This document shows positions 36,531-48,715 of a stretch of DNA of 64,000 bases, in pieces. Location: NCBI RefSeq assembly GCF_032854445.1, contig NC_088305.1:6267606-6331605 (forward strand). Direction: 5' to 3'. This stretch comes from Liolophura sinensis (taxonomy: Eukaryota; Mollusca; Polyplacophora; Chitonida; Chitonidae). The translations under genes and the position numbers were made by a program. Below the pieces are notes generated by a model. It saw nothing but the letters and a program-made list of their open reading frames with translations. It made no database searches and was not told where the DNA came from. Every line of letters begins with the position of its first letter. Within the stretch, counting starts at the first letter, position 1.

Positions 36531-37924
36531 GAAAAGGTAATAGCGATTGAGTGAAAGTTGTATATTATGGCGAATATGCGTAAAAAGTGTTTCATGTTTC
36601 AGGTTGAATATAATGTTAGTATAACGAAGCACAACACATTATGTGCATCATTTCGATGTGATGGTCATATCGCTTTACAACCTAGCAAGGACGCCCACTA
36701 CAACAAGTCTGACATCAATTGCGTTATGAACACGCCTGTGGGTGTGGGAATGAGGCTTCTTGAACAGTACGGGAGTGTAGGCCTCTATATATGAACCTCG
36801 CCATTCTTTATTGGCCGACAAGAGTGATTTTCAAGTTTGTTTTCTGAGCATTTTGCCCCAGACTTAACTTTGTATCTGGTGGAGATGACTAGACTTCCTA
36901 TCTGTAATTCGGCCGCTGCGATTCCATCACTAGAAGTAGAAACTAGAGTTCTACCGTATCTCTGTATACAGTAGAATTTAAGGTGTACGTTACTAAAGCA
37001 TCCACCTGTGAGCCTGTCTCCGGGCGTCTAGACTGGAGTGTTAGCGTGGACGGGCGCGATCCGCGATGTCGAGTGTAGGGTACGCGGTAGAATACTACGT
37101 CCCCGTCCTCAGGAAATCAGTCTGTGTTGTGAATGGGATCTGTAATGGAGTGCCCCAAGGTTTGGTACCGAGCAGGCGAGATATAGCACGAATGTAGCAT
37201 TTAATATAATTCCTGATTGTTAGCTAGAACCTGCCAAGTGGTTTGGATTGGCGGCGTTTGTCGGTTAAAACTGTGGCCTGTCTGCCTAACTGGCTACAAT
37301 TTGGCCCAGCTTAGACCTCGGTCAGATCGATTGGACAGTGTACTTACTGGAAATAAACTGATTGAAACAGGCGACCATAATTACTGAAGAGAGCAGACGA
37401 CACATCACCCGGCGCGCCACCTATCGGCAGCAGGCTCCGAGCAGACCCGAGCGTCCGTTTGTATTCTGATCGCTGATCTGCTATTTATTTGATGAAGCCT
37501 TCTTTAATGTAGAGAGAATCCATGAACTTGCATCGCTAAGCCGTTCTGACATCCGAATTCTAGACCAGCTCTCTCCCTCCGACCTCGTCTCGCCCTTCCC
37601 TTGACAGGCAGTTTGTGCTATTTTAGACCCGGAGCCACGGGGCTACCCTAAATTTTATCGGAGTTGATCTGCCATATCACTTTTATTTAGACTCTAGGCT
37701 CAGTTCTCCGCCAAGGCTCGTTCATCTGAGGACAACCAGTGTGGGAAGCTGAGGCTGGTCGGACTATCTCAGAACAGCGTGGGGTCATTTTCGAACATTC
37801 AGTCGTAGAGAACCACGAAAAATGGATATGCCTAACACCCAAAAACGCGACTGGTGTTTCGGTTTGAATATCACTGTTTTATTTTAAGTATCATTGTAAT
37901 TAAAGATGTACATCAGAGAGAGTA

Positions 37925-38015
37925 AGACCAGAGCAGCGACGACAGTGTGATAGCTAGCAAATGGTCACACGAAACCGGTAAAATACGGTGTCTTGTCAGT
38001 TTACCTCAGTACCTT
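37925..38015 (-). repeat. Single-unit relative of the 16.9-kb minisatellite and its flank
   Basis: On the - strand this reads CTGAGGTAAACTGACAAGAC, then ACCGGTTTCGTGTGACCATT, then TATCACACTGTCGTCGCTGC once. This is the same order as 16.90-17.00 kb but with a single 48-bp unit start. Confidence 0.75.
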
Positions 38016-38066
38016 ATGAAAACGGGGAGGAACACTTGAATCGTTTTACTACGTGTACGTTAAATA

Positions 38067-38141
38067 CACATTCGGATGATATTGCGTTGTGCACATTCGG
38101 GTGATATTGCGTTGTACACATTCGGGGGATATTGCGTTGTC
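38067..38141. repeat. 25-bp tandem repeat, three copies
   Basis: CACATTCGGGTGATATTGCG starts at 38067, 38092 and 38117. Confidence 0.92.
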
Positions 38142-39194
38142 CAGTGTCAAGAATGCACATTCAAAAGAACAACCCAGCCAAGCCAAAGTTATGATCAAAT
38201 ACAGTCTTACATTGTCCTCTATGATAAAAAATGCAGATATAACCTGCTGACAAGTAGGGGCTATAGGGTTAGTCTTGTTCGGTATTTCATACCTTTCGCC
38301 TGCGTGACTCGCAGTGCGTGGGCGCCCCCCCCAAAAAAAAAAGAAAGAAAAAGAAAACTGTCTTTCACTCGATATATCAAGCGATTGCGAAAACAGTAGT
38401 AAAATGTTGCAAGATGTTTGTCTTATGCCACGCCCCATTACGCTGGTATGACAAATGTAATTATAATCTAAGTATCTGACAGCCCAGTCTGTCTTCAGCC
38501 GAATTGTCCTCATCAGCCGCAGTAGGGAAATGAAGTGAACCGTCTAGGCATTACTCTTCGCTTATGTAACTGATGCTTCGCCCTGATAGATACAGTCTGT
38601 TTGCTCAGGGCAACTGGAAACAGATTCGCCGGCCCGGTGGATCAGGCCTTGCTGTATGGCTTGCTTGTTTTGGACAAGTCTGCGAACTGATACCATAGCC
38701 AACAAGCCACCAAGAAATTCTCACCATTTCCTCCAGAAAAAGATAAAAAGTCCCCGGAGATTCGGAATTCCATACAGATCCTGATATTGTATCTACCCTT
38801 TACTCGCTCCGACAGACGCGCCTCAACTCGCAGGCATTTGCCTGCTAGCGATGGCAGAGGAGCTATGAAAACGCCATGTAGTTATTCTTTGAGCCGGGGA
38901 ATGTATAAGCGATAAAGATGTCGTTATTCCCTTGAAGTGGCCAAGCAGAACCTGATAGCTCGTGTTTGGAAATGTCAGACGACTGTTAGCATTTCGGGCA
39001 GCAGACACTTTTTCTTTTATTACACCCGGAGCTCGGTTAGAAAGAAGGCCGAAAATTGTTTGATAAATTCCCAAGAAGCAACCCGAAAGTTCATGCGTAA
39101 AGTGTGTGCAAGGTCAGTGAGAGGAGCTATGAAAACGCCACTCGGCGAGTAGAGTGTGTATGAATATGTAATAAGTTCGCAAGTATTTTTGATC

Positions 39195-39922
39195 GCTTTA
39201 GTGTGTCGTGTAGCATAAACAATAGAGTGACTTACTGATTTCACTTATTCGCTTTAGTGTGTCGTGTAGCATAAACGGTAGAGTGACTTACTGATTTCAC
39301 TCATTCGCTTTAGTGTGTTGTGTAGCATAAACAATGGAGTGACTTACTGATTTCACTCATTCGCTTTAGTGTGTCGTGTAGCATGAACAATAGAGTGACT
39401 TACTGATTTCACTCATTCGCTTTAGTGTGTCTTGTAGCATAAACAGTAGAGTGACTTACTGATTTCACTCATTCGCTTTAGTGTGTCTTGTAGCATAAAC
39501 AGTAGAGTGACTTACTGATTCCACTCATTCGCTTTAGTGTGTCTTGTAGCATAAACAGTAGAGTGACTTACTGATTTCACTCATTCGCTTTAGTGTGTCT
39601 TGTAGCATAAACAGTAGAGTGACTTACTGATTTCACTCATTCGCTTTAGTGTGTCGTGTAGCATAAACAGTAGAGTGACTTACTGATTTCACTCATTCGC
39701 TTTAGTGTGTTGTGTAGCATGAACAATAGAGTGACTTACTGATTTCACTCATTCGTTTTAGTGTGTCTTGTAGCATAAACAGTAGAGTGACTTACTGATT
39801 TCACTCATTCGCTTTAGTGTGTCTTGTAGCATAAACAGTAGAGTGACTTACTGATTTCACTCATTCGCTTTAGTGTGTCGTGTAGCATAAACAGTAGAGT
39901 GACTTACTGATTTCACTCATTC
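39195..39922. repeat. 56-bp minisatellite, thirteen copies
   Basis: The unit begins GCTTTAGTGTGTCGTGTAGC and contains GAGTGACTTACTGATTTCAC. The period is exactly 56 bp and 728 bp equals 13 units. Variation is limited to a few positions (CGTG/CTTG/TGTG, AACAATA/AACAGTA), so the array is young. Confidence 0.96.
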
Positions 39923-40014
39923 GCCTATATAGAGCGTACCTTGCGTCCTTCCAACAACTGTTGGAAATTGTTGACTGCTTCTCTTTGTATGATTCCGTTC
40001 TAATGTCTTACTTT

Positions 40015-40118
40015 ATGTGCTTTCATATTTCCTTGGTGGTTTGTGTTAAATGTCGTTTTGGGAATCTCCTTGCGATTATTGACATTCAACGTCTATTCTG
40101 ATTGACCGCTGGTGTACG
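40015..40118 (-). repeat. Dispersed repeat E
   Basis: Read on the - strand: ACGTTGAATGTCAATAATCG, TTCCCAAAACGACATTTAAC, ACAAACCACCAAGGAAATAT. Closest to the 14.5-kb copy. Confidence 0.6.
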
Positions 40119-41610
40119 AATGTATTCTCCACATATATTTATGACTTTCATTTTAAATTTCTTGGTAACAGTGTGGTCATCTGTCGCTAACACACTGTCA
40201 TTGTTGCTCTGTTGTTGTTTTTTTATTATTCTGGTTTGCTGTAGTCACTTATATTGTGGGACTCATGACCATCGAGTCTCTTCGTCGCCTTTGTTTGGAT
40301 AACGAGTGAGATATAAATGTCATATATAACACTTGGAATAGTGAGATTTTTGTTTTGAGCTTCTCGGTGTCTAACAGCAGGTGCGTGTAGAGAAGGTACA
40401 GGCGTCTTCCATGGCAGTCTGGTCCAGTCGTCTGACATCTCTCCTCACAGCTAATTACAACCCTTAGTGATTAATTTCTCCTCGCGGACCTAGAACACAT
40501 GATCAAATAGATCGATAATCCTGCAGCTGCTCCCCTGGATTCTCAGATGTACATTCTCCACCCCACCCCCAATCCTCCAACACCCCCACCCAGGTATACG
40601 TCCCATAGTCGGTAAATTATTATAATCTTATAGTTCACCTGCCTCTATGCTACTGTTTTTCGAGGTCGCAAGCTGCGCTAGGATTCATCTATTATCGACA
40701 TTATGCAAGATTACCTGGTGACTGTCGCAGGTGCAAATGCTGTAGACAGGTCCTGGAAACAAATTTGCAAATAGTACAGCGTGGTAGCTACAGCATCATG
40801 CATGCCCTGGTACACGCTACGTTGCGTGCCGCTAACATCGCTTACTTGAACAAACAACAGACGGACTGTTCAGCCGAAATAACCAATCAATAATCCAAAG
40901 CGACGAAACTAAAGTCTATAAAGCAGCCAATCAAGCAAAAATACGAACAAGACATATTTTTTTCATTATCGACACACAAGGTGTACTTTGACACTCCCAA
41001 ATTTGATGTTTATAGTCAGTTGGAAGATGACGTGTAAATTTCGGCGACGTAACAGATATTTATGTACTAGTGATCAGCAATAAATAAATCAATTAGAAGT
41101 TATTCCGGAAAGAACTGTACGGTCGTCTGGTCTTGTCAGTACAACCGGTATCAGGCTGTAGTAAAGATGCGATGGTTAGGTGGTCCAATATATCTGCCAT
41201 GGATCGAACTCCTGTGAGAGTAAATGTGTTGTATCGAACCTATGTCCCAGTCTTAAAGCTGTTTTCGTTGTGTTCTAGTGAACTTAGCAATAGTCTCTTG
41301 CTCAATTGGGCTCCTGATCGTTTTCCGGGCACTCCTCCCGTAACATACAGCCTGTAAATTTGTTTTATTGATTCAATGTGAAGCAAAAGTATCAAAAGAC
41401 ATGATTCCCAGTTCCTGTCAATAGCCATCGTCGGTTTTTACTCGGTGTAGATTCCCGTCTTTGCCCCGCAGAGTCTGTTTGATTTGGGGGGGAAACCCCC
41501 TTTGCCTTTGGCGTGTTGTTGTCAATGTGCCTGGTATAAGATCGATGGAGAGCCTTAACAACCTGTTGTGGAATCCACAATACAGATTTTTCGTGCACGA
41601 TTTTGTAACC

Positions 41611-41760
41611 ATCGGTCCACGTTTGTATGAGAATGCTGACAAGCTTTAATTCGGAACAGGCCTTGCGATTATTGACATGGAACGACCTGGAACGTTTGTT
41701 AATTAAAGCGTCAAGTCCGACATTCGTATGCCACCCATAAACCGTAACTGGCGTTTAAAT
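41611..41760 (-). repeat. Dispersed repeat E, copy 1 of a close pair
   Basis: Shares about 130 bp with 42585-42720, with only three differences in the best-aligned part (GCTGACAAGCTTTAATTCGG ... CCATAAACCG). A shorter match (CGGTCCACGTTTGTATGAGA) extends the homology at its 5' end. Confidence 0.75.
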
Positions 41761-42036
41761 CTAACACAAATGGGATCGTATATTTTGACTTATGGTGGGA
41801 AGTTGGAATCCAGATCTTTCTAATTCGACTGCGGCTCAACTAATGAACTGAGGTATTTCGACATAAAATGACCTAGTTTATCAAAGACCTGAAAATAAAT
41901 TTTGCCAGCCCCACGTTGAATCTGTTTTGAAGTCGACAGTGCAAAATTGGCCTTATGTTACTCACACACGACATCACCTACGTCAGCTTTCGCCTCTACA
42001 CCTAGGTCCAACATCTTCTAAAAAAAACCGTAAGGG

Positions 42037-42180
42037 AAGGTCTTCCAGGAACCTGCGGATCGTCGTGGGTTTCCCCCGGGCACTGCCCGGTTTTCTCCCA
42101 CCATAATGCTGGCCGCCGTCGTATAAGCGAAATATTCTTGAGTACGGCGTAAAACTTCAATCAAATAAATAAATAAATCT
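42037..42180 (+). mobile_element. SINE family A, 5'-truncated
   Basis: AAGGTCTTCCAGGAACCTGC to the tail CTTCAATCAAATAAATAAAT. Close to the family consensus seen in this window. Confidence 0.88.
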
Positions 42181-42532
42181 AAAAAGAAAGCGAAGTGAAA
42201 CACTTGGTCTCTCTAACGAGGCCGACAGGGGGCAGGAAAACTGTGGCACGAGGCCTCCCGTAGAAATTCCCTCTCTCGGGGAGTTTGTGTTTTCCCAGGC
42301 GTATGAACGCCAGGAATCTGCCGTTGAGTGGCAGCTTGTGGGAACCGGAAGGACGAACCTTCTGTAGATAGTAGCGTCCAGTTTATTTTTAAGCTTCTGT
42401 TCGTGTCAGACTCTAGCGCCATACATATTATAATTGACAAGAAAGCAGGCTTGTGAAGTTTTGCTGTATTGATTTTACTAAATTGTGCGAACACTGGCCT
42501 GACAACATATATACTGTATGTAAACATGGGAG

Positions 42533-42850
42533 CTACGGTCCACGGTTGTATGGGAATATAAACTATTCGGTCTGTATTGTTCAACCTCAGACAAATGCTG
42601 ACAAGCTTTAATTCGGAACAGGCCTTGCGATTATTGACATGGAACGACCTGGAACGTTTGTTAATTAAAGCGTCAAGTCCGACATTCGCATGCCACCCAT
42701 AAACCGTGACTGGCGTTCAAATCGATAATCAACGTTTTCAAAATAACGTAAAAACCAGTTTCCAAAGGAATATGCACAAACGCTCTATGAATTGCAAATA
42801 ACCCTGCTAATATGTATAAGAGAGAAGCAGTCAACAGTTTGTAATGATGC
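42533..42850 (-). repeat. Dispersed repeat E, copy 2 of the pair with extended 3' part
   Basis: Begins CGGTCCACGGTTGTATGGGA, has about 35 extra bases, then the near-identical 130-bp block. Downstream sequence to 42850 (AACGTAAAAACCAGTTTCCA, TATAAGAGAGAAGCAGTCAA) matches 10.27-10.40 kb. Confidence 0.7.
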
Positions 42851-43988
42851 ATGCAAGACAGTCGATGTTGTAGGCATGGAATTTAGTTCAAATCTCCAAC
42901 CTGTAGTCCGTGAATAATTTTCAGGTGAATACAAATATTCATCAAAGCATCAGTATTGTAATAAACATGCCTATATAGTTTCTAGTTTAGAATGTCGGGC
43001 TGTGCTTTATATGGTAATCGCATTTTCACAGACGTTGAACAAGGGTCAGTGGGGACGTTCATGTTCTCATCTGAAGAGACTAAAGGTATTTGTTCGTCCT
43101 CGTGTAGATAGACGGTTAGTTGGTGAACATCTGCACCATGCAGTCCTGCAAACCATTGGGGCTAGCCTAACAATACCTGGTGTGGAAAGACTTGTTTTCA
43201 TAGTAAATGTAGTAAAATGATTGACACAATAAAGGCCGAAAGAAGGCGTAAATGCTTGATCGGTTTAAGAACTCGTCTCCAGCTTGATGTGAGTGAGTTA
43301 TCAGCGTTGCGAATTACATCACTCGTGGAGTAAATACTGCATGCATAGCTTGAATGTTTCGCCCGACTTTATCAAGCGCCCGTGTCCTCAGCACGTCGAC
43401 TGGTCTTGTTTTATTGTTGACCTTACCCTATGGGGCCTTACCCGTTAATTGACGGTAAACATAGATCCCCGTAAATTAGAACAGAATCGTTTCTGAACCG
43501 TCGACTGAGGACATCAGTTGCGTCATTTCTCCTTCGCCTGTGACGGACATGGGGAGGGTTGGATCGCGTTGACCCTTGCCCAGGGAGCGTGTCCTCGTCT
43601 GGAGAGAACGATCTCGCCACAGCCCGACACTGTCTCCCGTGCCATCAATCATCGGGCGTTGACATCTCACCGAGTGACAGACTATAGGGGGACACTGGCA
43701 TCCCGTCCCCAGGCGTAGAGCAGTGGGCGGGCTGTAAGGCCATGAACGTTTACTTTTCCCCGGCTATAAAGTTATCAAGTGTAGTCTTACCAGCATAACA
43801 CCACTTTCTTCAAGTGAAATGAAATAGGCGTATATATAAAAGTCAAATTGCCGTGTTAGGCTACTGTGGAAGAGCTAGTTAGCAAAGGATTAGGTGGTAC
43901 GAGCCAATATGTTAAAAATATGTTGACGCAAGTGATACGAGATTAAATTTTCATTGAATGAGCAAGTATCAGTATATCGGTAGGTTTC

Positions 43989-44132
43989 GTACGTGGGAAG
44001 GTCTGCCAGCAACCTGCGGATGGTCGTGGGTTTTCCCCGGGCTGTGCCCGGTTTCCACCCACCATAATGCCGGCCGCCGTCGTATAAGTGAAATATTCTT
44101 GAGTACGGCGTAAAACACCAATCAAAAAAAAA
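43989..44132 (+). mobile_element. SINE family A, 5'-truncated, with clear target-site duplication
   Basis: The copy starts at GTACGTGGGAAGGTCTGCC and ends ACACCAATCAAAAAAAAA. It is flanked by ATATCGGTAGGTTTC at 43974-43988 and again at 44133-44147, a perfect 15-bp duplication. This is therefore a genuine recent insertion of a 5'-truncated SINE. Confidence 0.92.
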
Positions 44133-45589
44133 ATATCGGTAGGTTTCACGGATGATGATAATCATGTTAATCGTAAGTAAGGCTCTAGGTAATGGTTGAA
44201 TAAGCGATTACTGTGTCTACCATTGGTTTGTCTATTGGTGTTTTATCCTCCATTGGAAAATGTGTGCAACAATGTAGTTATATCCAGAAGTAGACATTCG
44301 GATGTATTTTGTTCATATACAATTTCCACTTCCTCGTACATGTTTTGAAGGACTTCCGTTATTAGTACCTTGTTTGTGGGTTGTTTGTCGTTTCTCTGAG
44401 AGTTTTATTCCGCCAGTCGGCACTGCTGAGACATGTTTCCATCCGGTTTCAATGAAATCCACGGCCATGACGCAAGTGGCTGGCCTTCGCCGTGCTCGGC
44501 AATAAGCAATGAAGCAATGTTTTGTTTTAGGGTGTGTATTAGTCCGTGTTGAATCAGAGGTAATTACGCAGATAAAATATACAAACACGAATAATCTCCT
44601 TGGGCATGTACCATCCAGTAGATGCCGTTACAGGCCCTGGCATAAACTAAGCGATAGCAGTCTATATAAACAGTCTCATTAAAATCTTTTACCATATCCA
44701 CCCCTCCAACAGTGCGTAAATAAAACAAGTTTCTATCCGCGTAACACATCCTCTCTATACCGAATTGTTTATAGTTTCGGTTTGATATTATTTTAGCCCG
44801 ACAGGCAGTGCCTGTGTTTTCAAATCACCCAGTTTACCAGTAAGGTTAGGGGCTCCCTTAATGTATATGTTTACGGCTGGCAATGTAAAACACTTCCATT
44901 ATCGTGTCGGCGTTGTCAAGGAGCCTCGTGGTATCTTAGCGACCGACCTCGAGATGAGATGACAGGGAGTTTAAAACTCATGATATGTACACGAAAGATA
45001 AGGGAAACTTTGATGACGTAGAGTTAAACGAAGTAGATTGTTTGTATCGAGTGTAAACTAGAGAGGCTGCTATACGTTTTCAACTTGAGTTGAGGATATA
45101 TACAAGCAAGAAGTAAAGTTTTATTTGTTAAATAAAAAAAAATCAAACAAACAAACGTATATACGGTAACTATGGTGCGCACATAGAAAGGTTGATACCG
45201 AAGAAGTTTTAGCATTGCTAAGTGCTGAATTTCATAGTTTCCTCGCTTGTTTTCATGGGGACCACTTTCGCACTGTCCACCATGAAGATCATTGACTCTG
45301 TGCACTGGTTGTTGGTTATTGCTGCATCAAGAATCTTAATATTGCTGACGGCACAGTTATGATTTCTACTCCACATAGCTAATCAGCAGAACAACAGAGA
45401 TCTTTATAGTATTTGCCAGGCTTTTACAATGTTAGTCTTTCGTCGCTAAGTTTGAGCTAACAAGAGTTGTTGAGTAAACGTCGGTCGGGTTTATACCCCA
45501 CCATAAATATATCAATCGTTCTGTACGGGACACCACCCTCGAACCACAGCGATCTGGCCTGTGTGTGTCTACTAAGGATTTTGTTTTGT

Positions 45590-45905
45590 GTTACAAGGAT
45601 CTCAACATTCTTAGGTGACCGAGTTGGCCTCAGGTAATATGACTGGCGAGTTCGAATCCAGCCTTTGCTGGTTTCATTACGGCTTAAAGTCGGTGGGGTT
45701 TGTGAGGTACCAGCTGAGATTAATGCATATACACAGGCTCCACACGGCCCAGTTCAGTTCAACCCACTTCCTACACTAGTAAACCCGAGAGCCGTCATAT
45801 ATAAGGGAAATGCACGTCAACAACACAACTGTTATGTGTATAAGCCCACAGATAACAGAACCGCGTCTTTCAAGTTGAGTCACTACGAAGTGAAAAGTAA
45901 AAATC
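45590..45905 (+). mobile_element. tRNA-like SINE, family D candidate
   Basis: GGTGACCGAGTTGGCCTCAG and GAGTTCGAATCCAGCCTTTG look like a degenerate A box and a good B box. The body has TACGGCTTAAAGTCGGTGGG. No diagnostic tail was recognised. Confidence 0.4.
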
Positions 45906-47122
45906 TTACAGGTATAAAGCTACCATGAAAGACGAGTAGATCAACCAATGCTGTATTCAAGCAAATTCCCACTTCTGGGACAGTAAGGCCATACCTCGGT
46001 CTTCCAAATAGGACTGATGCATGAGCTCTGTGAACATGGTGGACGCCAAACTCTGTTGTCATTGTACCAGAGCGAGTATATGCATCTGACATGTTGGGTG
46101 GTGTATGCATGTCCACTGAAAGTGATATGCGTCTTCAGACATCCGAGAAGTTTCTTGTAGAGTTTTGTATTTTTCGGTTGTAAACTTTTTTTTTATACGT
46201 ACATACTCGGGTTATTATCCCACCAGTAAATGTATTTGTGCATAGCCCGGGGCTTGTTCTACAGTGTTTATGTTTCCAGTGTACTGCATTCGCGATTTCG
46301 TCACGCATACTCCACGCATGCACAACACGTACAAACTCGGAATACCATATCCGCTTCATTTCCGGAGCCATGTAGTTTAATAAATTCCTACCCTCTCTGC
46401 ACTGTTTAATAAACGACATATAGTGTACCACGAAAAGGTATACAGTTGATACAGGCTCTCAGTGTGTGTAACGGTGGGGTTTCAGTAACTTATATATCTT
46501 GGATCTTCACGTAAACCTTAAACAAATATACGCATACAAGTCTTTGAATGACAGGTTGCCTTATGTAACTTGCATTGATATTACAAAAGATACGGGGGGA
46601 TTTCACATGGCAGAGTCTATACTTTGTACGGCGCTTTGTGTTGACATGTTCTTAAGAACCATTATTCGGACCCCTGACATGGGAATTGTTTGTGTCAATC
46701 TGTGACCGTTTGGAGTACTGTGCTTTTGTTGAGAAAAGTGTAAATTTTAAAAAAATTTGAAGACACCAACTTTCGCAGATATAATGAAATAATGTGGATT
46801 TGCCAAAGAGCAGTGTACATCTTTGTGGTTAGGTTAAAGAAGTAATTGCATGCATAATTTTTATGTATTCGTTATGTATTTTTGTTTGATTTGTGTTTAA
46901 CGCCATCATGCAATGAGTTTTGTGTGCATATCTTTTACGTATCGTATTGGAGCCTACCATTCATCAGCAGTGATTAGTTGTTGAACGTCAGTCCAAATTC
47001 TGGATGAACTTTCACAGCGCTAATCGGATTGCCTAACAAAGTTTCTGCTTTTCTGTCTGTCTTAGCATCTTGGCTAAGCGACACACCGCCGTATAGCCTA
47101 AAATGGCTCGTCTTTGAGAAAT

Positions 47123-47286
47123 GCAATCGTGTGCTTGGATCAAGCTGAGGTTGACGGCTTGATGCAATCGTGTGCTTGGATCAAGCTGAGGTTGACGGCT
47201 TGATCCAATCGTGTGCTTGGATCAAGCTGAGGTTGACGGCTTGATGCAATCGTGTGCTTGGATCAGGCTGACGTTGACGGCCTCGA
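47123..47286. repeat. 41-bp tandem repeat, four copies
   Basis: Units start GCAATCGTGTGCTTGGATCA at 47123, 47164, 47205 and 47246, nearly identical except the last. It lies 400 bp before the candidate internal promoter. Confidence 0.93.
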
Positions 47287-47629
47287 GGCTTCCCGGTAGG
47301 ATGTTTATCGCATACGGCCTCTTCCGAACTGTGCTTGGTTTTCACTGCTGATAATCTTGACCGCCATCTGATAACTGAAATGTTTTACTGAACAAAAATA
47401 GAAATAATTAAAACAGAATAATAACTGACTAAATATATTGGGAAAACTGAGCTGATCTTTTTAACACAAATTTTGTTATTGAAACACACAATGGCTATCC
47501 AGGCGTTAGGTTGGATATCCCATGATGATTGGGACACTCCCAATCTGGCATAAAACAGTTTGGGCTTTGACAGGCGGGTTTGTGGAGCGTCGGATAGCTG
47601 TCAGTGGTATAACAGCAGAACACGATGTT

Positions 47630-48160
47630 TTAACACGCCTCATTGGCTGTACCATGTCTCTAACCGAGCCACTTTCTCTCAGCCGCTATAAAAGGGGGGT
47701 CCGTTTATTTTACCGACAAGCTGGTTTGAGATATTCGAGCCAGGAAATGCGCCGCACATGGCGTAGTAAATGGAGTGTACAAGCGGAGTCGACTCTTACA
47801 CCGAGATCAGCGGCGTTAGGGCGGAAAATCGTCTTCACAGCTAACCACAACTGCTGCCAGCTGTGTGTGGAGATACCGTCCTACACAGGGCTGCGTTGGC
47901 TTTTAGTTCTACCCGGCTACGGCAGTCGCGGCTCGGAATCGTAGAGCTCCTCGGACCCCTGAATCTGCGCGCTGTTTACCCTCTCAATTATCGCGGTCTT
48001 GAAGACGTGTGGATCTCGTTTGACAGATAGTTTCACACGAGATCACTACCGAGCGAACAATAATGTGTTGTTTACTTGCTGTACAATGGCGCAGGCGGAC
48101 GAGGGCACAGTTGTGACAATGTTGTCGGTTGTAACCCTCCCTGGGCCACATTAGTAAGCA
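47630..48160 (+). promoter_or_regulatory. Candidate CCAAT/TATA core promoter inside intron 1
   Basis: ATTGG (an inverted CCAAT box) at 47642-47646 is followed 41 bp later by CTATAAAAGGGG (TATA box 47687-47695), which places a start near 47715-47725. The 450 bp downstream is GC-richer and non-repetitive, like a first exon. A 140-codon open frame (47522-47944) spans the TATA box and so is probably not a protein. Two explanations fit: an alternative first exon for the host gene, or an independent + strand transcript. No signal-peptide-coding exon that would splice in phase to exon 2 was seen here. Confidence 0.4.
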
Positions 48161-48430
48161 CTAGAGTTGAAGTGTAGACTGTGACATTCCGGGTCAGCCT
48201 ATGACGTGTAACTTTTAACAGGCGTAAGAATTTCACTGTGAGAGAGCAGATTTCAAGCTGTCCCGAGAACACGTTTCGTTTCAGTGTATATGTATGTACG
48301 TTGGATAATAAACGCATCGAAAACGTATCTACTTCTCTTTTCGAACTTATAACAAACGGGACGTACACCTGTAGAATAGCTTATTCTTACATACGGTGCA
48401 AGAGTTTATATTTGTACCATAGTTGATTCT

Positions 48431-48575
48431 TACATACAGTACAGCCTACATACAGTACAGCCTAAACATAATACAGCCTACACTCAGTACAGCCTAAACA
48501 CAATACAGCCTAAACACAATACAGCCTACACACAATACAGCATAAACACAATATAGCCTACAACTCAATACAGTC
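48431..48575. repeat. 16-bp tandem repeat, about nine copies
   Basis: Unit TAAACACAATACAGCC with T/C and A/G variants. Confidence 0.92.
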
Positions 48576-48619
48576 TAGATACTATACTAAAATATGGGCT
48601 TGTAGCTTGATAGTAAATT

Positions 48620-48715
48620 TTCATGCGAATCTATGCGTCGAAACCGACCTTCGTATACCAGCCGTCAAGCAATAAGGACGTTCCAGGTCAATAATCGCAA
48701 CATATAATCGCAAAG
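48620..48715 (+). repeat. Dispersed repeat E
   Basis: CTATGCGTCGAAACCGACCT, TCGTATACCAGCCGTCAAGC and GACGTTCCAGGTCAATAATC. Confidence 0.6.

Noticed and set aside
37080-37200. GVPQGLVPSR on the + strand, resembling LINE RT motif B
   Set aside because: No neighbouring RT motifs upstream or downstream in any frame, so the match may be chance.
38049-38513. 154-codon - strand open frame
   Set aside because: It includes the 25-bp tandem repeat and an A-rich run read as Phe/Ser. No domain or exon signals.
47522-47944. 140-codon + strand open frame
   Set aside because: It runs straight through a CCAAT/TATA promoter arrangement, resembles no known family and lies in GC-richer sequence where stops are rarer.
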